Source of the DNA: Thermococcus sp. SY098 | Lineage (GTDB): Archaea > Methanobacteriota_B > Thermococci > Thermococcales > Thermococcaceae | Reading direction: 5' to 3' | DNA length: 64,000 nt | NCBI RefSeq assembly: GCF_035621495.1 | Contig: NZ_CP141821.1 | Span: 1,764,760-1,828,759 of the forward strand | In this document: in pieces, positions 1 through 8,842 of the stretch | Layout: each line of letters starts with the position of its first letter | Numbering within the stretch: the first letter of the stretch is position 1 | The notes under the pieces: generated by a model | The model's database searches: none | What the model was told of the DNA's origin: nothing | What the model saw: only the letters and a program-made list of their open reading frames with translations | Made by a program: the position numbers and the translations under genes

Positions 1-376
1 TGAGAAGTGGAAGCAGCTCATGGAAGGAGCAATAAGACTATACAAAGAGGCTTATGAAAACGGTGTTCATCAAGAAGATGCCCGCTATATTCTTCCTCAG
101 GCAGTTAGGACTAAAATTGTCGTAACCATGAATCTTAGGGAACTTAAGCACTTCTTTGGTCTCAGAACATGTGAAAGGGCTCAGTGGGAGATAAATTATG
201 TTGCATGGAAAATGTTGGAGGAGATTTCAAAAGTTGAAGAATTACGACCCATAATCAAATGGGCAAAGTTAGGACCAAGGTGTATTCAGCTTGGATACTG
301 TCCAGAGCGGGAGCTGATGCCGGAAGGCTGTCTTAAGAGAACAAGAGAGAAGTGGATGGAAATAGCAGAGGGCTGA
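1..376 (+). CDS. thyX: FAD-dependent thymidylate synthase ThyX, C-terminal part (cut by window edge)
   Basis: The reading frame is open from base 2 and the start lies outside the window. ThyX makes dTMP from dUMP using methylene-tetrahydrofolate and FAD. The visible 125 or so residues match the family's C-terminal half: a helix with [17 protein letters not shown], then [15 protein letters not shown], which carries nucleotide-binding residues of the tetramer. The RHRxxS signature would be upstream and cannot be checked. The gene ends normally with TGA, and a hairpin/T-tract follows, so it is probably the last gene of its unit. Confidence 0.93.
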   Translation, partial: EKWKQLMEGAIRLYKEAYENGVHQEDARYILPQAVRTKIVVTMNLRELKHFFGLRTCERAQWEINYVAWKMLEEISKVEELRPIIKWAKLGPRCIQLGYCPERELMPEGCLKRTREKWMEIAEG

Positions 377-432
377 TGGGAGTTTTGAGTTCATGAGGGT
401 GAGATCATTATAGAGCAAGTAACGGTAAAGTA

Positions 433-490
433 AAAATCCTTCCCTGATTGGCAGGATTTTCATATTAATTTTGATTTTTTGTCTTTTTTT
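433..490 (+). terminator. Hairpin plus T-tract terminator behind thyX
   Basis: AAAATCCT (433-440) pairs perfectly with AGGATTTT (453-460) across a 12-nt loop, and T-rich DNA follows, including runs of six and seven T near 473-490. Archaeal termination mainly needs the U-tract; the hairpin may protect the transcript end. Confidence 0.55.
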
Positions 491-503
491 AGAAGAATTC
501 TTG

Positions 504-518
504 GGAAAATTATATAAA
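504..518 (+). promoter_or_regulatory. TATA promoter of the first DUF257 gene
   Basis: A purine-rich BRE-like stretch (GGGAAAA) precedes TTATATAAA at 510-518. The usual spacing puts transcription start near 540. This lies downstream of the most upstream GTG (531) and argues for the TTG start at 552. Confidence 0.6.
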
Positions 519-551
519 CGTCAATACTGAGTGCAGTATGGTGAACATAAA

Positions 552-1199
552 TTGAAATTAGAAAAATTTTTTGAGAGCCTCAAAGCTGGCGAGACAGTTC
601 TTATTGAGCATGATTCCAAATCTGTTCCAGTTCATTCATTTTACTCATTGATCAAATGCGCGGGAAACATGAGGGTTCTTGTTGACGACTTCCTGGACAC
701 GCTGTATATCTATAAGGTGCATCTTGAGCTTTCTGGAACTGATACCTCGAAATTTGAGGATCTGCAGGTTATTAAAATTGGAGGAGTGAAAAGTGTTGGA
801 AAGATCGTGGGAAAAATTAGCTCCCGCGGAGGTGTTATACTGAGGAGAGAATACCAAACGATCTACGAGAATGCCATTGATGATGGGTCTCTGGTCATGA
901 ATCCAGTTTTGGGAATAGAAAAGCTCCTCATCTTGGGATCCTCAAGACTTGAAGTCTTAGAGACCTTGGCAGAAATCTCTTCCAGGCTTGGAGACAAAAG
1001 GAGAATCGCAGTGTATTTCGTTGACAAATCTGTTTTGAAAACTGGAGAGTTCAACCCACTCCCGATCATGGAATTCCTTTCAACAACAGTCGTTAATGTG
1101 GAAAAGAGAGGGAGGGTATACACTTTTGAGGTCTTGAAGTCAATAAACCCCGAGTTGGATGGGAAGACCTACAGCTATGATCTTGACGTTGTAGAATGA
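552..1199 (+). CDS. DUF257 family protein (function unknown)
   Basis: This protein of about 215 residues belongs to the Thermococcales-restricted DUF257 family. It shares ESLKxGETVLI, a VDDxLDxLYxxKxHLE block, VIKxGGxxxVGxxxxxI and VLGIEKLL with the second copy in this window (16816-17493). The start chosen is TTG at 552 because GGTGA lies seven bases upstream and the TATA box predicts a transcript start near 540. A GTG at 531 would add seven residues but would probably not be transcribed. No signal peptide or catalytic motif is visible. The 3' end overlaps the convergent HIT gene by 25 nt. Confidence 0.8.
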   Translation: MKLEKFFESLKAGETVLIEHDSKSVPVHSFYSLIKCAGNMRVLVDDFLDTLYIYKVHLELSGTDTSKFEDLQVIKIGGVKSVGKIVGKISSRGGVILRREYQTIYENAIDDGSLVMNPVLGIEKLLILGSSRLEVLETLAEISSRLGDKRRIAVYFVDKSVLKTGEFNPLPIMEFLSTTVVNVEKRGRVYTFEVLKSINPELDGKTYSYDLDVVE

Positions 1200-1693
1200 T
1201 GTTCCTCACTTAAAACTTCTTCGAGAGCCTTTTTCAGCTCTTTGTAGCTCTCTTCTATTGCCTGCGGAATTACTTTTACATCGGCTAAGACTGGCATGAA
1301 GTTTGTATCCCCGTTCCATCTCGGAACGATGTGAAGATGAACATGGTCATCTATACCAGCTCCAGCAACTCTGCCTAAGTTAACACCCATGTTAAACCCA
1401 TCAGGATTCATTGCCCTCTTTAGGGCTTTTATCATCAGTTGAGAAAGCTTCATTATTTCCAAAAGCTCATCATCGGTTAACTCTTCCCACTTTCCAACAT
1501 GTCTATAGGGGGCAATCATGACATGACCAGGATTATACGGATAATTGTTCATGATTATAAATGCATATTTTCCTCTGTACAGAATTAATCTCTCCTCATC
1601 CCTGTTCTCCTTTGGAAAGTCGCAGAAAATGCATCCATTATGCTTTGGAGATCTTATGTATCTAATTCTCCACGGTGCCCATATGATTTTCAA
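1175..1693 (-). CDS. HIT family nucleotide hydrolase/transferase
   Basis: This 172-residue cytosolic protein has the histidine triad as HVHLHIVPRW near residue 117; the middle His is the nucleophile attacking a nucleotide alpha-phosphate. N-terminal IFCDF and NNYPYNPGHVMIAPYRHV are typical of Ap4A hydrolase/phosphorylase-like HIT proteins. It probably splits dinucleoside polyphosphates or nucleoside phosphoramidates; the substrate cannot be read from sequence. Start is TTG behind GGAGGTGAGAGG. Its promoter region is shared divergently with apgM. Confidence 0.88.
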   Translation of the reverse strand: MKIIWAPWRIRYIRSPKHNGCIFCDFPKENRDEERLILYRGKYAFIIMNNYPYNPGHVMIAPYRHVGKWEELTDDELLEIMKLSQLMIKALKRAMNPDGFNMGVNLGRVAGAGIDDHVHLHIVPRWNGDTNFMPVLADVKVIPQAIEESYKELKKALEEVLSEEHHSTTSRS

Positions 1694-1796
1694 CCTCTCA
1701 CCTCCATGAGAGGCAACGCTGATGAATTAAAAAGCTTTTTCCCAGAAATCTTTAAGAAATCTCATTCTAAACTTGGAGCAAAGTGAGGTGATTGAA

Positions 1797-3029
1797 ATGA
1801 AGAGGAAAGGAATCTTGATTATCATAGATGGTCTTGGAGACAGACCCATAAAGGAATTTGGCGGAAAAACGCCATTGGAATATGCAAACACACCAAACCT
1901 TGATAAGCTTGCTAAAATAGGGATCCTTGGACTGCAGGATCCGATAAAACCCGGACAGCCGGCAGGAAGCGACACAGCTCATCTCTCAATCTTTGGATAC
2001 AATCCCTATAAAACCTACAGGGGAAGAGGGTTTTTTGAGGCATTAGGCGTTGGTTTGGACTTGGATAAAGATGATTTAGCTTTCAGGGTGAACTTTGCAA
2101 CCATTAAAAATGGAATAATTGTTGACAGAAGGGCAGGAAGGATTTCAACTGAGGAAGCTCACGAGCTCGCAAAGGCGATTCAAGAAAACGTTAGGCTTCC
2201 AGTTGAGTTCATATTCAAGGGCGCAACTGGACACAGGACAGTCTTGGTGCTTAAAGGGATGGCCGAAGGTTACAGAGTCGGTGAGAATGATCCGCATGAG
2301 GCAGGTAAACCGCCACACAAATTCACATATGAGGATGAAGAGAGCAGGAAAGTGGCTGAGATTCTTGAGGAGTTTGTTCAAAAAGCTCATGAGGTTCTTG
2401 AAAACCATCCAGTCAACGAGAAGAGAAGAAGAGAAGGCAAGCCTGTTGCCAATTATCTTCTCATTAGAGGAGCTGGGACCTATCCAGATATTCCCATGAA
2501 GTTCACTGAACAGTGGAAGGTGAAAGCTGCCGCTGTCCTTGCCACTGCTCTGGTTAAAGGTGTTGCAAGGGCTATTGGCTTTGATGTGTTCACACCTGAA
2601 GGAGCCACTGGTGAGTATAATACTGACGAAATGGCAAAGGCTAAAGCGGCTGTTGAACTGTTAAGGGATTATGATTTTGTATTTGTTCATTTCAAACCTA
2701 CAGATGCTGCAGGGCACGACAACAAGCCAAAGCTCAAGGCAGAGATGATTGAGAAGGCTGACAGAATGATCGGCTACATTATCGAGAACATCGACTTGGA
2801 AAGGACAGTTATAGCTGTGACTGGTGACCACTCAACCCCATGTGAGGTCATGAACCACAGCGGCGATCCGGTACCTCTTTTGATAGCCGGGGGAGGTGTA
2901 AGGACGGACTATACAGAGAGCTTTGGAGAAAGGGAGTGCATGCGCGGCGGCATTGGAAGGGTCAAAGGACATGACATAGTTCCAATGATGATGGATCTGA
3001 TGGGAAGGACAGAGAAGTTTGGGGCGTAA
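1797..3029 (+). CDS. apgM: 2,3-bisphosphoglycerate-independent phosphoglycerate mutase (archaeal type)
   Basis: The enzyme interconverts 3- and 2-phosphoglycerate in glycolysis and gluconeogenesis. At 410 residues it has the archaeal ApgM length. Alkaline phosphatase superfamily metal motifs are seen: IIDGLGDRP near residue 10, GSDTAHLSIFGYNP (nucleophile Ser) near 60, DAAGHDNKPK near 305 and TGDHSTPCEVMNHSGDPVP near 345. ATG 1797 follows GAGGTGA; a non-ATG start eight codons upstream lacks such a site. A TATA-like TTTAAGA lies near 1750. It stands alone on its strand, converging on rpl10e. Confidence 0.95.
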   Translation: MKRKGILIIIDGLGDRPIKEFGGKTPLEYANTPNLDKLAKIGILGLQDPIKPGQPAGSDTAHLSIFGYNPYKTYRGRGFFEALGVGLDLDKDDLAFRVNFATIKNGIIVDRRAGRISTEEAHELAKAIQENVRLPVEFIFKGATGHRTVLVLKGMAEGYRVGENDPHEAGKPPHKFTYEDEESRKVAEILEEFVQKAHEVLENHPVNEKRRREGKPVANYLLIRGAGTYPDIPMKFTEQWKVKAAAVLATALVKGVARAIGFDVFTPEGATGEYNTDEMAKAKAAVELLRDYDFVFVHFKPTDAAGHDNKPKLKAEMIEKADRMIGYIIENIDLERTVIAVTGDHSTPCEVMNHSGDPVPLLIAGGGVRTDYTESFGERECMRGGIGRVKGHDIVPMMMDLMGRTEKFGA

Positions 3030-3165
3030 TTTGATTTTTCTTTGCTTCCCTATATTTTAATCTCACTTGAGCTTTTCGGACCCTCTTCAGAGCTCTGGTA
3101 TAAAGTGGTCATGACATCTGGGGAGTGGCTTTCTTTAAGAACTAATAGGGAGAAAAGAAAAGATA

Positions 3166-3708
3166 TCACATGGTTGAGAGAATCTTTGTCGTGATATCGT
3201 TTCCCTGCTTATCGTAAATTCTGTAGTAGCACTTGCATGGGAACTTCATTGCTGCCCTCCTCATTGCTTCAAGGGCAAACTTGAGGTGCTGTCTGTTAAC
3301 CCTAACTGTCACTATCTTCTGGTCTCTCTTAAGCCTTGCAGCTAATCCAATTGGCTTTCCAAATGGTCTCCTCATACCGTTTCCGTAACGGTCTGCCTTT
3401 CTTCCGGTAGCCATCGGGTTCTCTCTGAGGACTTGGAACGGATAAACCCTGATCTTGAAGTGGTAGTTGCTCCTACCGACATTTTTCTGGAGGTATCTGT
3501 TCACCTGAATTCTCACTGCTTCAAGGGCGTTCTGTCTTATCTGGACAGGCTCAGCTGTGTGCAAACTAACCTCGAACTCAAAATCTCCAGCTGGATTTCC
3601 CATGTCGAAGATTGTGATTTTTGGACCTGGGGCACCTCTTATGTACTCTCTCCTTGTGTAAGCCGGTTTGTCAACGTATCTGTCAATCTTGGCTGGTCTC
3701 AAAGCCAT
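3166..3708 (-). CDS. rpl10e: 50S ribosomal protein L10e (uL16)
   Basis: This 180-residue protein begins [11 protein letters not shown] and has the L10e/L16 core with [18 protein letters not shown] and the FPCKCYY region near the end. uL16 lies near the A site and central protuberance of the large subunit. It is encoded alone, away from the main ribosomal operon, as is usual in this order. GGAGGTGAGTTGA precedes the ATG, and two TATA candidates lie upstream. Confidence 0.97.
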   Translation of the reverse strand: MALRPAKIDRYVDKPAYTRREYIRGAPGPKITIFDMGNPAGDFEFEVSLHTAEPVQIRQNALEAVRIQVNRYLQKNVGRSNYHFKIRVYPFQVLRENPMATGRKADRYGNGMRRPFGKPIGLAARLKRDQKIVTVRVNRQHLKFALEAMRRAAMKFPCKCYYRIYDKQGNDITTKILSTM

Positions 3709-3756
3709 TCAACTCACCTCCATAATGAGCGTAACCTAAACTTAGGAAATCTACTC

Positions 3757-3809
3757 AGCTTATAAAAGTTTTGGAGTGCAGAGTTTTCAGGCTGCTCAAT
3801 CTATATAAA
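3757..3809 (-). promoter_or_regulatory. Two tandem candidate promoters of rpl10e
   Basis: Read on the minus strand, TTTATATAG (3801-3809) and CTTTTATAAG (3757-3766) each follow a purine-rich BRE-like stretch. They predict leaders of about 70 and 25 nt. A 12-bp palindrome, CCTAAACTTAGG (3735-3746), falls at the predicted start of the proximal promoter. Confidence 0.5.
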
Positions 3810-3829
3810 TTTTTTGCAAACGAAACGTG

Positions 3830-4993
3830 CTACCTCTTGCCATTTAGCATCATAGCAATCCCGAACAGCAGAAGTGACACGGGAGCAAATATCAGCAGTG
3901 CAGCTTTTAAAACAATCCCCAATATTGCAACTTCACCTAAGGAATAGGCAAGTCCAAAGACCAACTGTCCAGCAGTTGTGGATATATTCCTAACAGCGTT
4001 TATTCCTCCAATAGCAGCTGAGGCTCTCTTTGCTGATGCTAATAAACTCCTTGAGATTGGTCTGAATGTTTGAGCGGCAAATATTGCCATTAAAATTCCA
4101 AGGAATACAGTAACCGGATTTTTGATCGCTGCTAAAATCGGTGACACCCCAGCCAGAATTGATACAGTTATGATGACTTTTCTCTCATTGCCTAAATCAG
4201 CAAACTTTGAAGGAATGTACGCCAAAAGTGTCGCTATGAAACCTATGAGTCCAATTAGCGTTGCTGCAGTTCCTCTATCCAAATTTAGCGTTTCGGCAAC
4301 ATAGACATAGGTTATCTCACCAGAGGTGAACGCTACGAGGAATGAAATCAAAGCAGATAGGATTAAAATTTTCTTTGCATCCACTGGAGCTTCGCCTTCT
4401 TTTGTGTCTTTTTCTCTTTTGGGGACTATCTTTTCGTAGAGGAGCCAGTATGAGAGCAACATGCAGAGGGCTGTCAGGAAAAAGAAAAACGATGCAAGGT
4501 ACATCTGTCCTTTTAATCCAAACTCTTGAGTTAGAGCGTAAGTGTAGTTGCCCAAAAGCCCGGCGAAGTTTCCGAAGATAAAGTACAAAGCTGTGACCCT
4601 GCTTCTGATCTCTTTGGGAGATGAAACAGCAATAACAAACTGGGCAATCGGCCATGCAATACCGTTCAGAAAGCCGTTCATGAGCTTGATTCCAACAACA
4701 TGGATCCATGAAGATGTGAATGGATACAGATTGACAGCCAGGGCATTGCCAGTCATTGCAAGTGCACCAAGGTATACCAGGCTTTTCCTTTTCTCTAAGA
4801 GTAAACCGCTAAAAAGCGCAGAGAGGGATCGGGCTAAAATAAAAGAAGCCGAAATCACAGAGATGTTCACCATTGAGGCTTTAAGAATATCTCTGGTATA
4901 GAATGCAACGGCAGGGACCGCTAATCTAAAAGCCAGAGTTCCGGTGAAAGCCGATGCAATGAGAAGTGCTATTCCAAGGTAATGTTGTCTCAT
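3830..4993 (-). CDS. Major facilitator superfamily transporter
   Basis: This 387-residue protein has about twelve hydrophobic segments in two halves of six, separated by a charged loop with YEKIVPKREKDTKEGE near residue 200. That is a plain MFS layout. The first loop has a basic motif near LLEKRKSLVYLG, like the family's GxLaDrxGrr signature. Substrate is unknown; small-molecule export is a reasonable guess. ATG 4993 follows GTGAT. A perfect inverted repeat sits in its 5' leader, which suggests local repression. Confidence 0.85.
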   Translation of the reverse strand: MRQHYLGIALLIASAFTGTLAFRLAVPAVAFYTRDILKASMVNISVISASFILARSLSALFSGLLLEKRKSLVYLGALAMTGNALAVNLYPFTSSWIHVVGIKLMNGFLNGIAWPIAQFVIAVSSPKEIRSRVTALYFIFGNFAGLLGNYTYALTQEFGLKGQMYLASFFFFLTALCMLLSYWLLYEKIVPKREKDTKEGEAPVDAKKILILSALISFLVAFTSGEITYVYVAETLNLDRGTAATLIGLIGFIATLLAYIPSKFADLGNERKVIITVSILAGVSPILAAIKNPVTVFLGILMAIFAAQTFRPISRSLLASAKRASAAIGGINAVRNISTTAGQLVFGLAYSLGEVAILGIVLKAALLIFAPVSLLLFGIAMMLNGKR

Positions 4994-5001
4994 TTTTATC
5001 A

Positions 5002-5015
5002 CAGTTAAATAACTG
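5002..5015. promoter_or_regulatory. Inverted repeat in the leader of the MFS gene, candidate operator
   Basis: CAGTTA-AA-TAACTG is a perfect 6-2-6 inverted repeat 9 to 22 bases upstream of the MFS start, near its predicted transcription start. A further TAACTG lies at 5037-5042, upstream of the TATA-like element. A repressor bound here could block the MFS promoter and perhaps the divergent one. Confidence 0.4.
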
Positions 5016-5081
5016 CAGAGTTAGACTTAAAATTATTAACTGTTGAAATCTATAACGTCTTAATGATTTGAGGTGACGGAA

Positions 5082-5771
5082 ATGAGTATTCTTTTGATGC
5101 TAGTGGGGATACTCCTATTGAGCTTAGGTTTTATTATTGCTTATTCCCTTATTAGTCCAGTCTCTATTTTTGGAGACAAACCAACATTTATTCTTAGAAT
5201 GGTATCCTCTGGAGACATGTTGTTATTTGGGGTATTCATCTTAATACCTCAAATTTTAGTTTCTCTTGCGTATGCAATTATATACTATAATCTCAAAATT
5301 CTTGGTAACGTTCCATTTGAAAAATACTTATTTTTTAGCATAACAATGTTATTCTCTCCCCAGTATATTTCCTCTTACTCAATTATTGTTATCAGTGAAA
5401 TTTTTGTGGGATATCTTCTGATGATCGTATATATAGGGATTATTTTAAATTTGATAACACTCTACTATTGGTATCCAACAATAACTCTCCAAATCGGTGG
5501 CATTGAGAATTTAAAGGTATATCAATATAGAACGATTCATCTTTTACTTAAAAATGAAACAAAGAACTTTGCAGTAGATGTTCAGGTGTTTATAGTGTTT
5601 CCGGAAAGTATTGAAATTCGGAGCTATTCTAGTATGCTAAAATGTCTAAGAAAAAATGTTCTTATTAGTGAAAAATTCTTGCTTTATCCTCATTCTAATG
5701 AGGAGTTATTAATTTCTATTAAACCTCTAAAGAAAGGAAAATCCTATATATATAGAATTCTGGGAAGGTAA
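5082..5771 (+). CDS. Membrane protein with C-terminal beta-rich domain, unknown
   Basis: About 229 residues. The first 130 or so are very hydrophobic, with about four membrane segments (near residues 4-26, 45-72, 80-105 and 108-130). The remaining 100 alternate hydrophobic and polar residues like a beta-sandwich, with IHLLLKNETKNFAVDVQVFI and SNEELLISIKPLKKGKSY resembling Ig-like/CARDB repeats. No enzyme motif is seen. ATG 5082 follows GAGGTGA. Base composition is clearly more AT-rich than the flanks, with many ATA and TTA codons. The toroid protein downstream shares this composition, so the pair may work together. Confidence 0.7.
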   Translation: MSILLMLVGILLLSLGFIIAYSLISPVSIFGDKPTFILRMVSSGDMLLFGVFILIPQILVSLAYAIIYYNLKILGNVPFEKYLFFSITMLFSPQYISSYSIIVISEIFVGYLLMIVYIGIILNLITLYYWYPTITLQIGGIENLKVYQYRTIHLLLKNETKNFAVDVQVFIVFPESIEIRSYSSMLKCLRKNVLISEKFLLYPHSNEELLISIKPLKKGKSYIYRILGR

Positions 5772-5825
5772 TTCTATCAAAAGAATACTCCATAAAAAAA
5801 TCATTATAACTTAATATAATAACCA

Positions 5826-5838
5826 AAACATTTATAAC
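5826..5838 (+). promoter_or_regulatory. TATA promoter of the toroid-protein gene
   Basis: AAACA precedes TTTATAAC at 5831-5838. Usual spacing puts transcription start near 5861, three bases before ATG 5864, so the message would be essentially leaderless. The gene therefore can be expressed separately from the membrane protein before it. Confidence 0.5.
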
Positions 5839-5863
5839 TCTCCAAATGGTAAATATTAATACT

Positions 5864-6910
5864 ATGGCTGAGGCTAATATTCCTGAAAATTTCGAAATTC
5901 TAAAAAGACTATTATTAACCCACCTTAATAATTCTATTGACAAAGGAATTAACTGGTTGTTGTCTATAAGGGATTCAAGAACCTATGGATGGGGGAGGGT
6001 GCCATCATTACTCCCTGATCCATTTTCAACAGCAGATTCTTTACTAGTGTTAGCAGCAGCTGACGCTTTACCAAGTGACTATATTCAATCAATTGAATAT
6101 ATTTACAAGACAGCCATTATTACTCCTGATTATATATATTGGCCCAGATACTCCCCGCAGACGGATAGTGCTATTCCTAGTCCTGTTCACACTGCTGTAG
6201 TAATTTATGACTTAATTATGACTGGGGAAGATCCTAAAAGTGATTTAATCCAAAGGTGTATTCAATGGTTGATAGATGTTAGGGATTCCAAAACTCACGG
6301 ATGGAAATGGGTAATAACAGAGGGTTACCCCAGCCCTCTAGCTACTGTTTTTGTTTTAATGGCATTAAGAGTTGCAGGAGTTTCACTTAGTGAAATTGAA
6401 GGATCTGTTGAGTTTGTTTTTAACAACATAAATCCTGATTTTGGATGGGGTTATGAAAATGGGGGAATTAGTAATCCCGGAGAGACGGCATTTATACTAA
6501 CTGGATTGAGTGAGTTTTTTGGTACTTACCTCATTAATAGCAAGGAGGATATATTAAACAATTCCATTTTGTGGTTAATGTCTCAGCAACAATCAAATGG
6601 ATCATTTTTGGACATAGGTAGGTCTTATAGAGTAACTAGGAATACAAGTTGGTCGATAATAACTTTTCTTCTTTATGGTGCTAATCCATTTAGTGAACAA
6701 GTGTTGTCACCAATTTCCTGGTTACTGGAAACTCAGGAAAAAATTGGTTATTGGTCTAGTGATAATAAATATTCACTTGCACCTTCAGTTAGAGATACTC
6801 ACGATGCGTTATTGGCATTAATAACCTTCAAAAAGGTAGTAGAATATTACAACAAAAATAAAAATACTAAAAAATGGAAGTTCTCTGAGGCTATTCAACA
6901 TGCTTTGTAG
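5864..6910 (+). CDS. Prenyltransferase/squalene-cyclase-like alpha/alpha-toroid repeat protein
   Basis: A protein of 348 residues made of about five repeats of one pattern: an Ile/Trp-Leu helix (INWLLSIRDS, IQWLIDVRDS, ILWLMSQQQS, ISWLLETQEK), a Gly/Trp turn (YGWGR, HGWKW, FGWGY, NGSF, GYWSS), then a helix with T/S-A..L.AL. This is the toroid fold of prenyltransferase beta subunits and squalene/hopene cyclases. No DxDD cyclase motif or zinc set is evident, so catalysis is doubtful; binding or scaffolding is possible. No signal peptide. The start follows the TATA spacing; ATG 5846 is an alternative. AT-rich like its partner upstream. Confidence 0.75.
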   Translation: MAEANIPENFEILKRLLLTHLNNSIDKGINWLLSIRDSRTYGWGRVPSLLPDPFSTADSLLVLAAADALPSDYIQSIEYIYKTAIITPDYIYWPRYSPQTDSAIPSPVHTAVVIYDLIMTGEDPKSDLIQRCIQWLIDVRDSKTHGWKWVITEGYPSPLATVFVLMALRVAGVSLSEIEGSVEFVFNNINPDFGWGYENGGISNPGETAFILTGLSEFFGTYLINSKEDILNNSILWLMSQQQSNGSFLDIGRSYRVTRNTSWSIITFLLYGANPFSEQVLSPISWLLETQEKIGYWSSDNKYSLAPSVRDTHDALLALITFKKVVEYYNKNKNTKKWKFSEAIQHAL

Positions 6911-7019
6911 ACTTGATTTTTTTGGAGAGATATTAACTAGGTAGTAAGTAATATAAATCCTATCGGAGACTCATTGATGGGAGAATACTATGTCAGTTCC
7001 AATAGATGAGGTGGTGTTT

Positions 7020-8171
7020 ATGCAGATGCAGTTTGAGGATGCTTACAAGGAAGTTTATGAGATCGTTAAGCCGAGATACAAGCTCTTCACAGCTGGTCCA
7101 GTTGCATGTTTCCCTGAGGTTCTTGAGATAATGAAAGTTCAGATGTTCAGCCACAGAGCAAAGGAATATAAGGTAATCCACATGGACACCCTTGAAAGGC
7201 TTAAAAAATTCTTAGAAGCTGAAAACGGAGAAATAATTCTCTTTCCAAGTTCTGGAACCGGGTTTATGGAATCTGCTGTTAGGAACACAGTTCCAAGGGG
7301 AGGAAAGGTTTTAGTTACCATAATTGGCGCATTTGGAAAGCGCTTTAAGGAAGTTGTTGAGTCGAATGGGAGAAAAGCTGTTGTCCTTGAGTATGAGCCC
7401 GGAAAGGCTGTGAAGCCAGAGGATCTCGATGATGCATTAAGAAAAAACCCTGATGTTCATGCAGTAACTATAACATATAATGAAACTTCAACAGGTGTTC
7501 TCAATCCCCTTCCAGAGTTGGCCAAAGTTGTAAGCGAACATGACAAGCTTCTCTTTGTGGATGCGGTTAGTGCAATGGGAGGGGCTGATATAAAATTTGA
7601 CAAATGGGGAATCGACGTAATTTTTGGAAGCTCACAGAAAGCTTTTGGTGTTCCACCTGGTCTGGCAATCGCTGCCATTAGCCAGAGGGTCTTTGAAATC
7701 GCCGAAAAGATGCCGGAGAGAGGCTGGTACTTTGATCTGCCTCTCTATAAGAAGTTTAACTACAAGAAGCAGGGAACACCTTCAACCCCACCGATGCCTC
7801 AGGTCTTTGGTCTCAACGTTGTGTTGAGAATCATAGAGAAGATGGGCGGCAAGGAAGAGTGGCTCAAGATGTATCAGAAGAGGGCAGAGATGGTAAGGAG
7901 CGGGGTTAGGGAGATAGGTCTTGAAATCTTAGCAGAGCCGGGTTATGAAAGCCCAACAATAACTGCCGTCTTAACGCCAGAGGGCATAAAGGGCGAAGAC
8001 GTTTACAATGCAATGCGTGAAAGGGGCTTTGAACTGGCGAAGGGTTACGGTGAAGGAATTAAAGAAAAGACATTTAGGATTGGTCACATGGGATACATGA
8101 CTTTTGAAGACATTGAGGAGATGCTCCAAAACTTAAAAGAAGTTATAGAAGAACTGAAGAAGAAAGCTTAG
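7020..8171 (+). CDS. Class V aminotransferase (alanine/serine-glyoxylate type)
   Basis: This 383-residue PLP enzyme has the class V fold. LFTAGPVACFPEVL lies near the N-terminus, FPSSGTGFMESAVRN near 75 forms the cofactor phosphate site, DAVSAMGG near 180 holds the pyridine-binding Asp, and SSQKAFGVPPG near 205 holds the Schiff-base Lys. The GHMG near the end is typical. It probably transfers amino groups between alanine or serine and glyoxylate or another oxo acid. ATG 7020 follows GAGGTGGT; an ATG at 6990 lacks a ribosome-binding site. A TATA box lies at about 6950. Confidence 0.9.
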   Translation: MQMQFEDAYKEVYEIVKPRYKLFTAGPVACFPEVLEIMKVQMFSHRAKEYKVIHMDTLERLKKFLEAENGEIILFPSSGTGFMESAVRNTVPRGGKVLVTIIGAFGKRFKEVVESNGRKAVVLEYEPGKAVKPEDLDDALRKNPDVHAVTITYNETSTGVLNPLPELAKVVSEHDKLLFVDAVSAMGGADIKFDKWGIDVIFGSSQKAFGVPPGLAIAAISQRVFEIAEKMPERGWYFDLPLYKKFNYKKQGTPSTPPMPQVFGLNVVLRIIEKMGGKEEWLKMYQKRAEMVRSGVREIGLEILAEPGYESPTITAVLTPEGIKGEDVYNAMRERGFELAKGYGEGIKEKTFRIGHMGYMTFEDIEEMLQNLKEVIEELKKKA

Positions 8172-8761
8172 CGTATCTTCTCCAGTTTTATTTCTCCTCC
8201 TTCTTCAACTACTTTATAGACTGCGTTAGCTTTTCTGGCTCCCTCTTTTATATCGCGGTAGAGCTCAATTACAAGTTCAAACCTCTTTAGAGTATTATCA
8301 TCTATCTTAAGCCAGTGTTTAACTTCACTCACTATGTCCCTTGAAAGTATGAGAGAGGATATTATGAATGCATAGTCATCTATAAGCTCTTCCAGAATCA
8401 GAGGTACGTTAATTGTGTGGAGAGTGTCTATAACAACATAATCGGGATTAAGCTTTTTGATTTCCTCAATTACTTCCTTTGTTCTTGTTCTAACGCTCCT
8501 TTTATCAAATTCAGTGTTTATAATCTCAATGTTTTCTTTGAAGGGTTTGAACTCATTGTAAGCCGTTACAACTGCTATTTTCCACTCATCGGGAATTAAA
8601 TGAACCATAGCCTCAATCAGCTTTGTTTTGCCTGTTCTGCTTGCTCCAACAACTAAAATGTCGCTTTTTCTGAGAAGGGCATTTTTAATAGTCTCAAGCT
8701 GTTCATTGGTTATGTTACCATAGCGGAGCAAATCTTCTGGAGTAAAGATGTAAACTCCCAT
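8168..8761 (-). CDS. P-loop ATPase related to secretion/pilus ATPases, unknown role
   Basis: This 197-residue protein has a Walker A motif GASRTGKT near residue 44 and a Walker-B-like YVVIDTLHT near 112. The layout (N-terminal helix with NEQLETIKNALLRKSDILVVG, then P-loop) resembles the core of VirB11/PilT-family ATPases, but it is short and lacks their N-terminal domain and obvious partners. No membrane segment. ATG 8761 follows GGTGA. Its stop overlaps that of the convergent aminotransferase within TTAG. Function cannot be assigned. Confidence 0.65.
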   Translation of the reverse strand: MGVYIFTPEDLLRYGNITNEQLETIKNALLRKSDILVVGASRTGKTKLIEAMVHLIPDEWKIAVVTAYNEFKPFKENIEIINTEFDKRSVRTRTKEVIEEIKKLNPDYVVIDTLHTINVPLILEELIDDYAFIISSLILSRDIVSEVKHWLKIDDNTLKRFELVIELYRDIKEGARKANAVYKVVEEGGEIKLEKIR

Positions 8762-8842
8762 TTTTGTCACCGTAGAATACTTGGAGTCTAATTGTTATAA
8801 AATATTGGTTTGCACCACTGGGGAATAATTTCACGCCCGTAA

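Noticed and set aside
5002-5015. The MFS leader palindrome as a SurR site
   Set aside because: GTTAAATAAC has four bases between GTT and AAC instead of three and no further GTT at the right distance.
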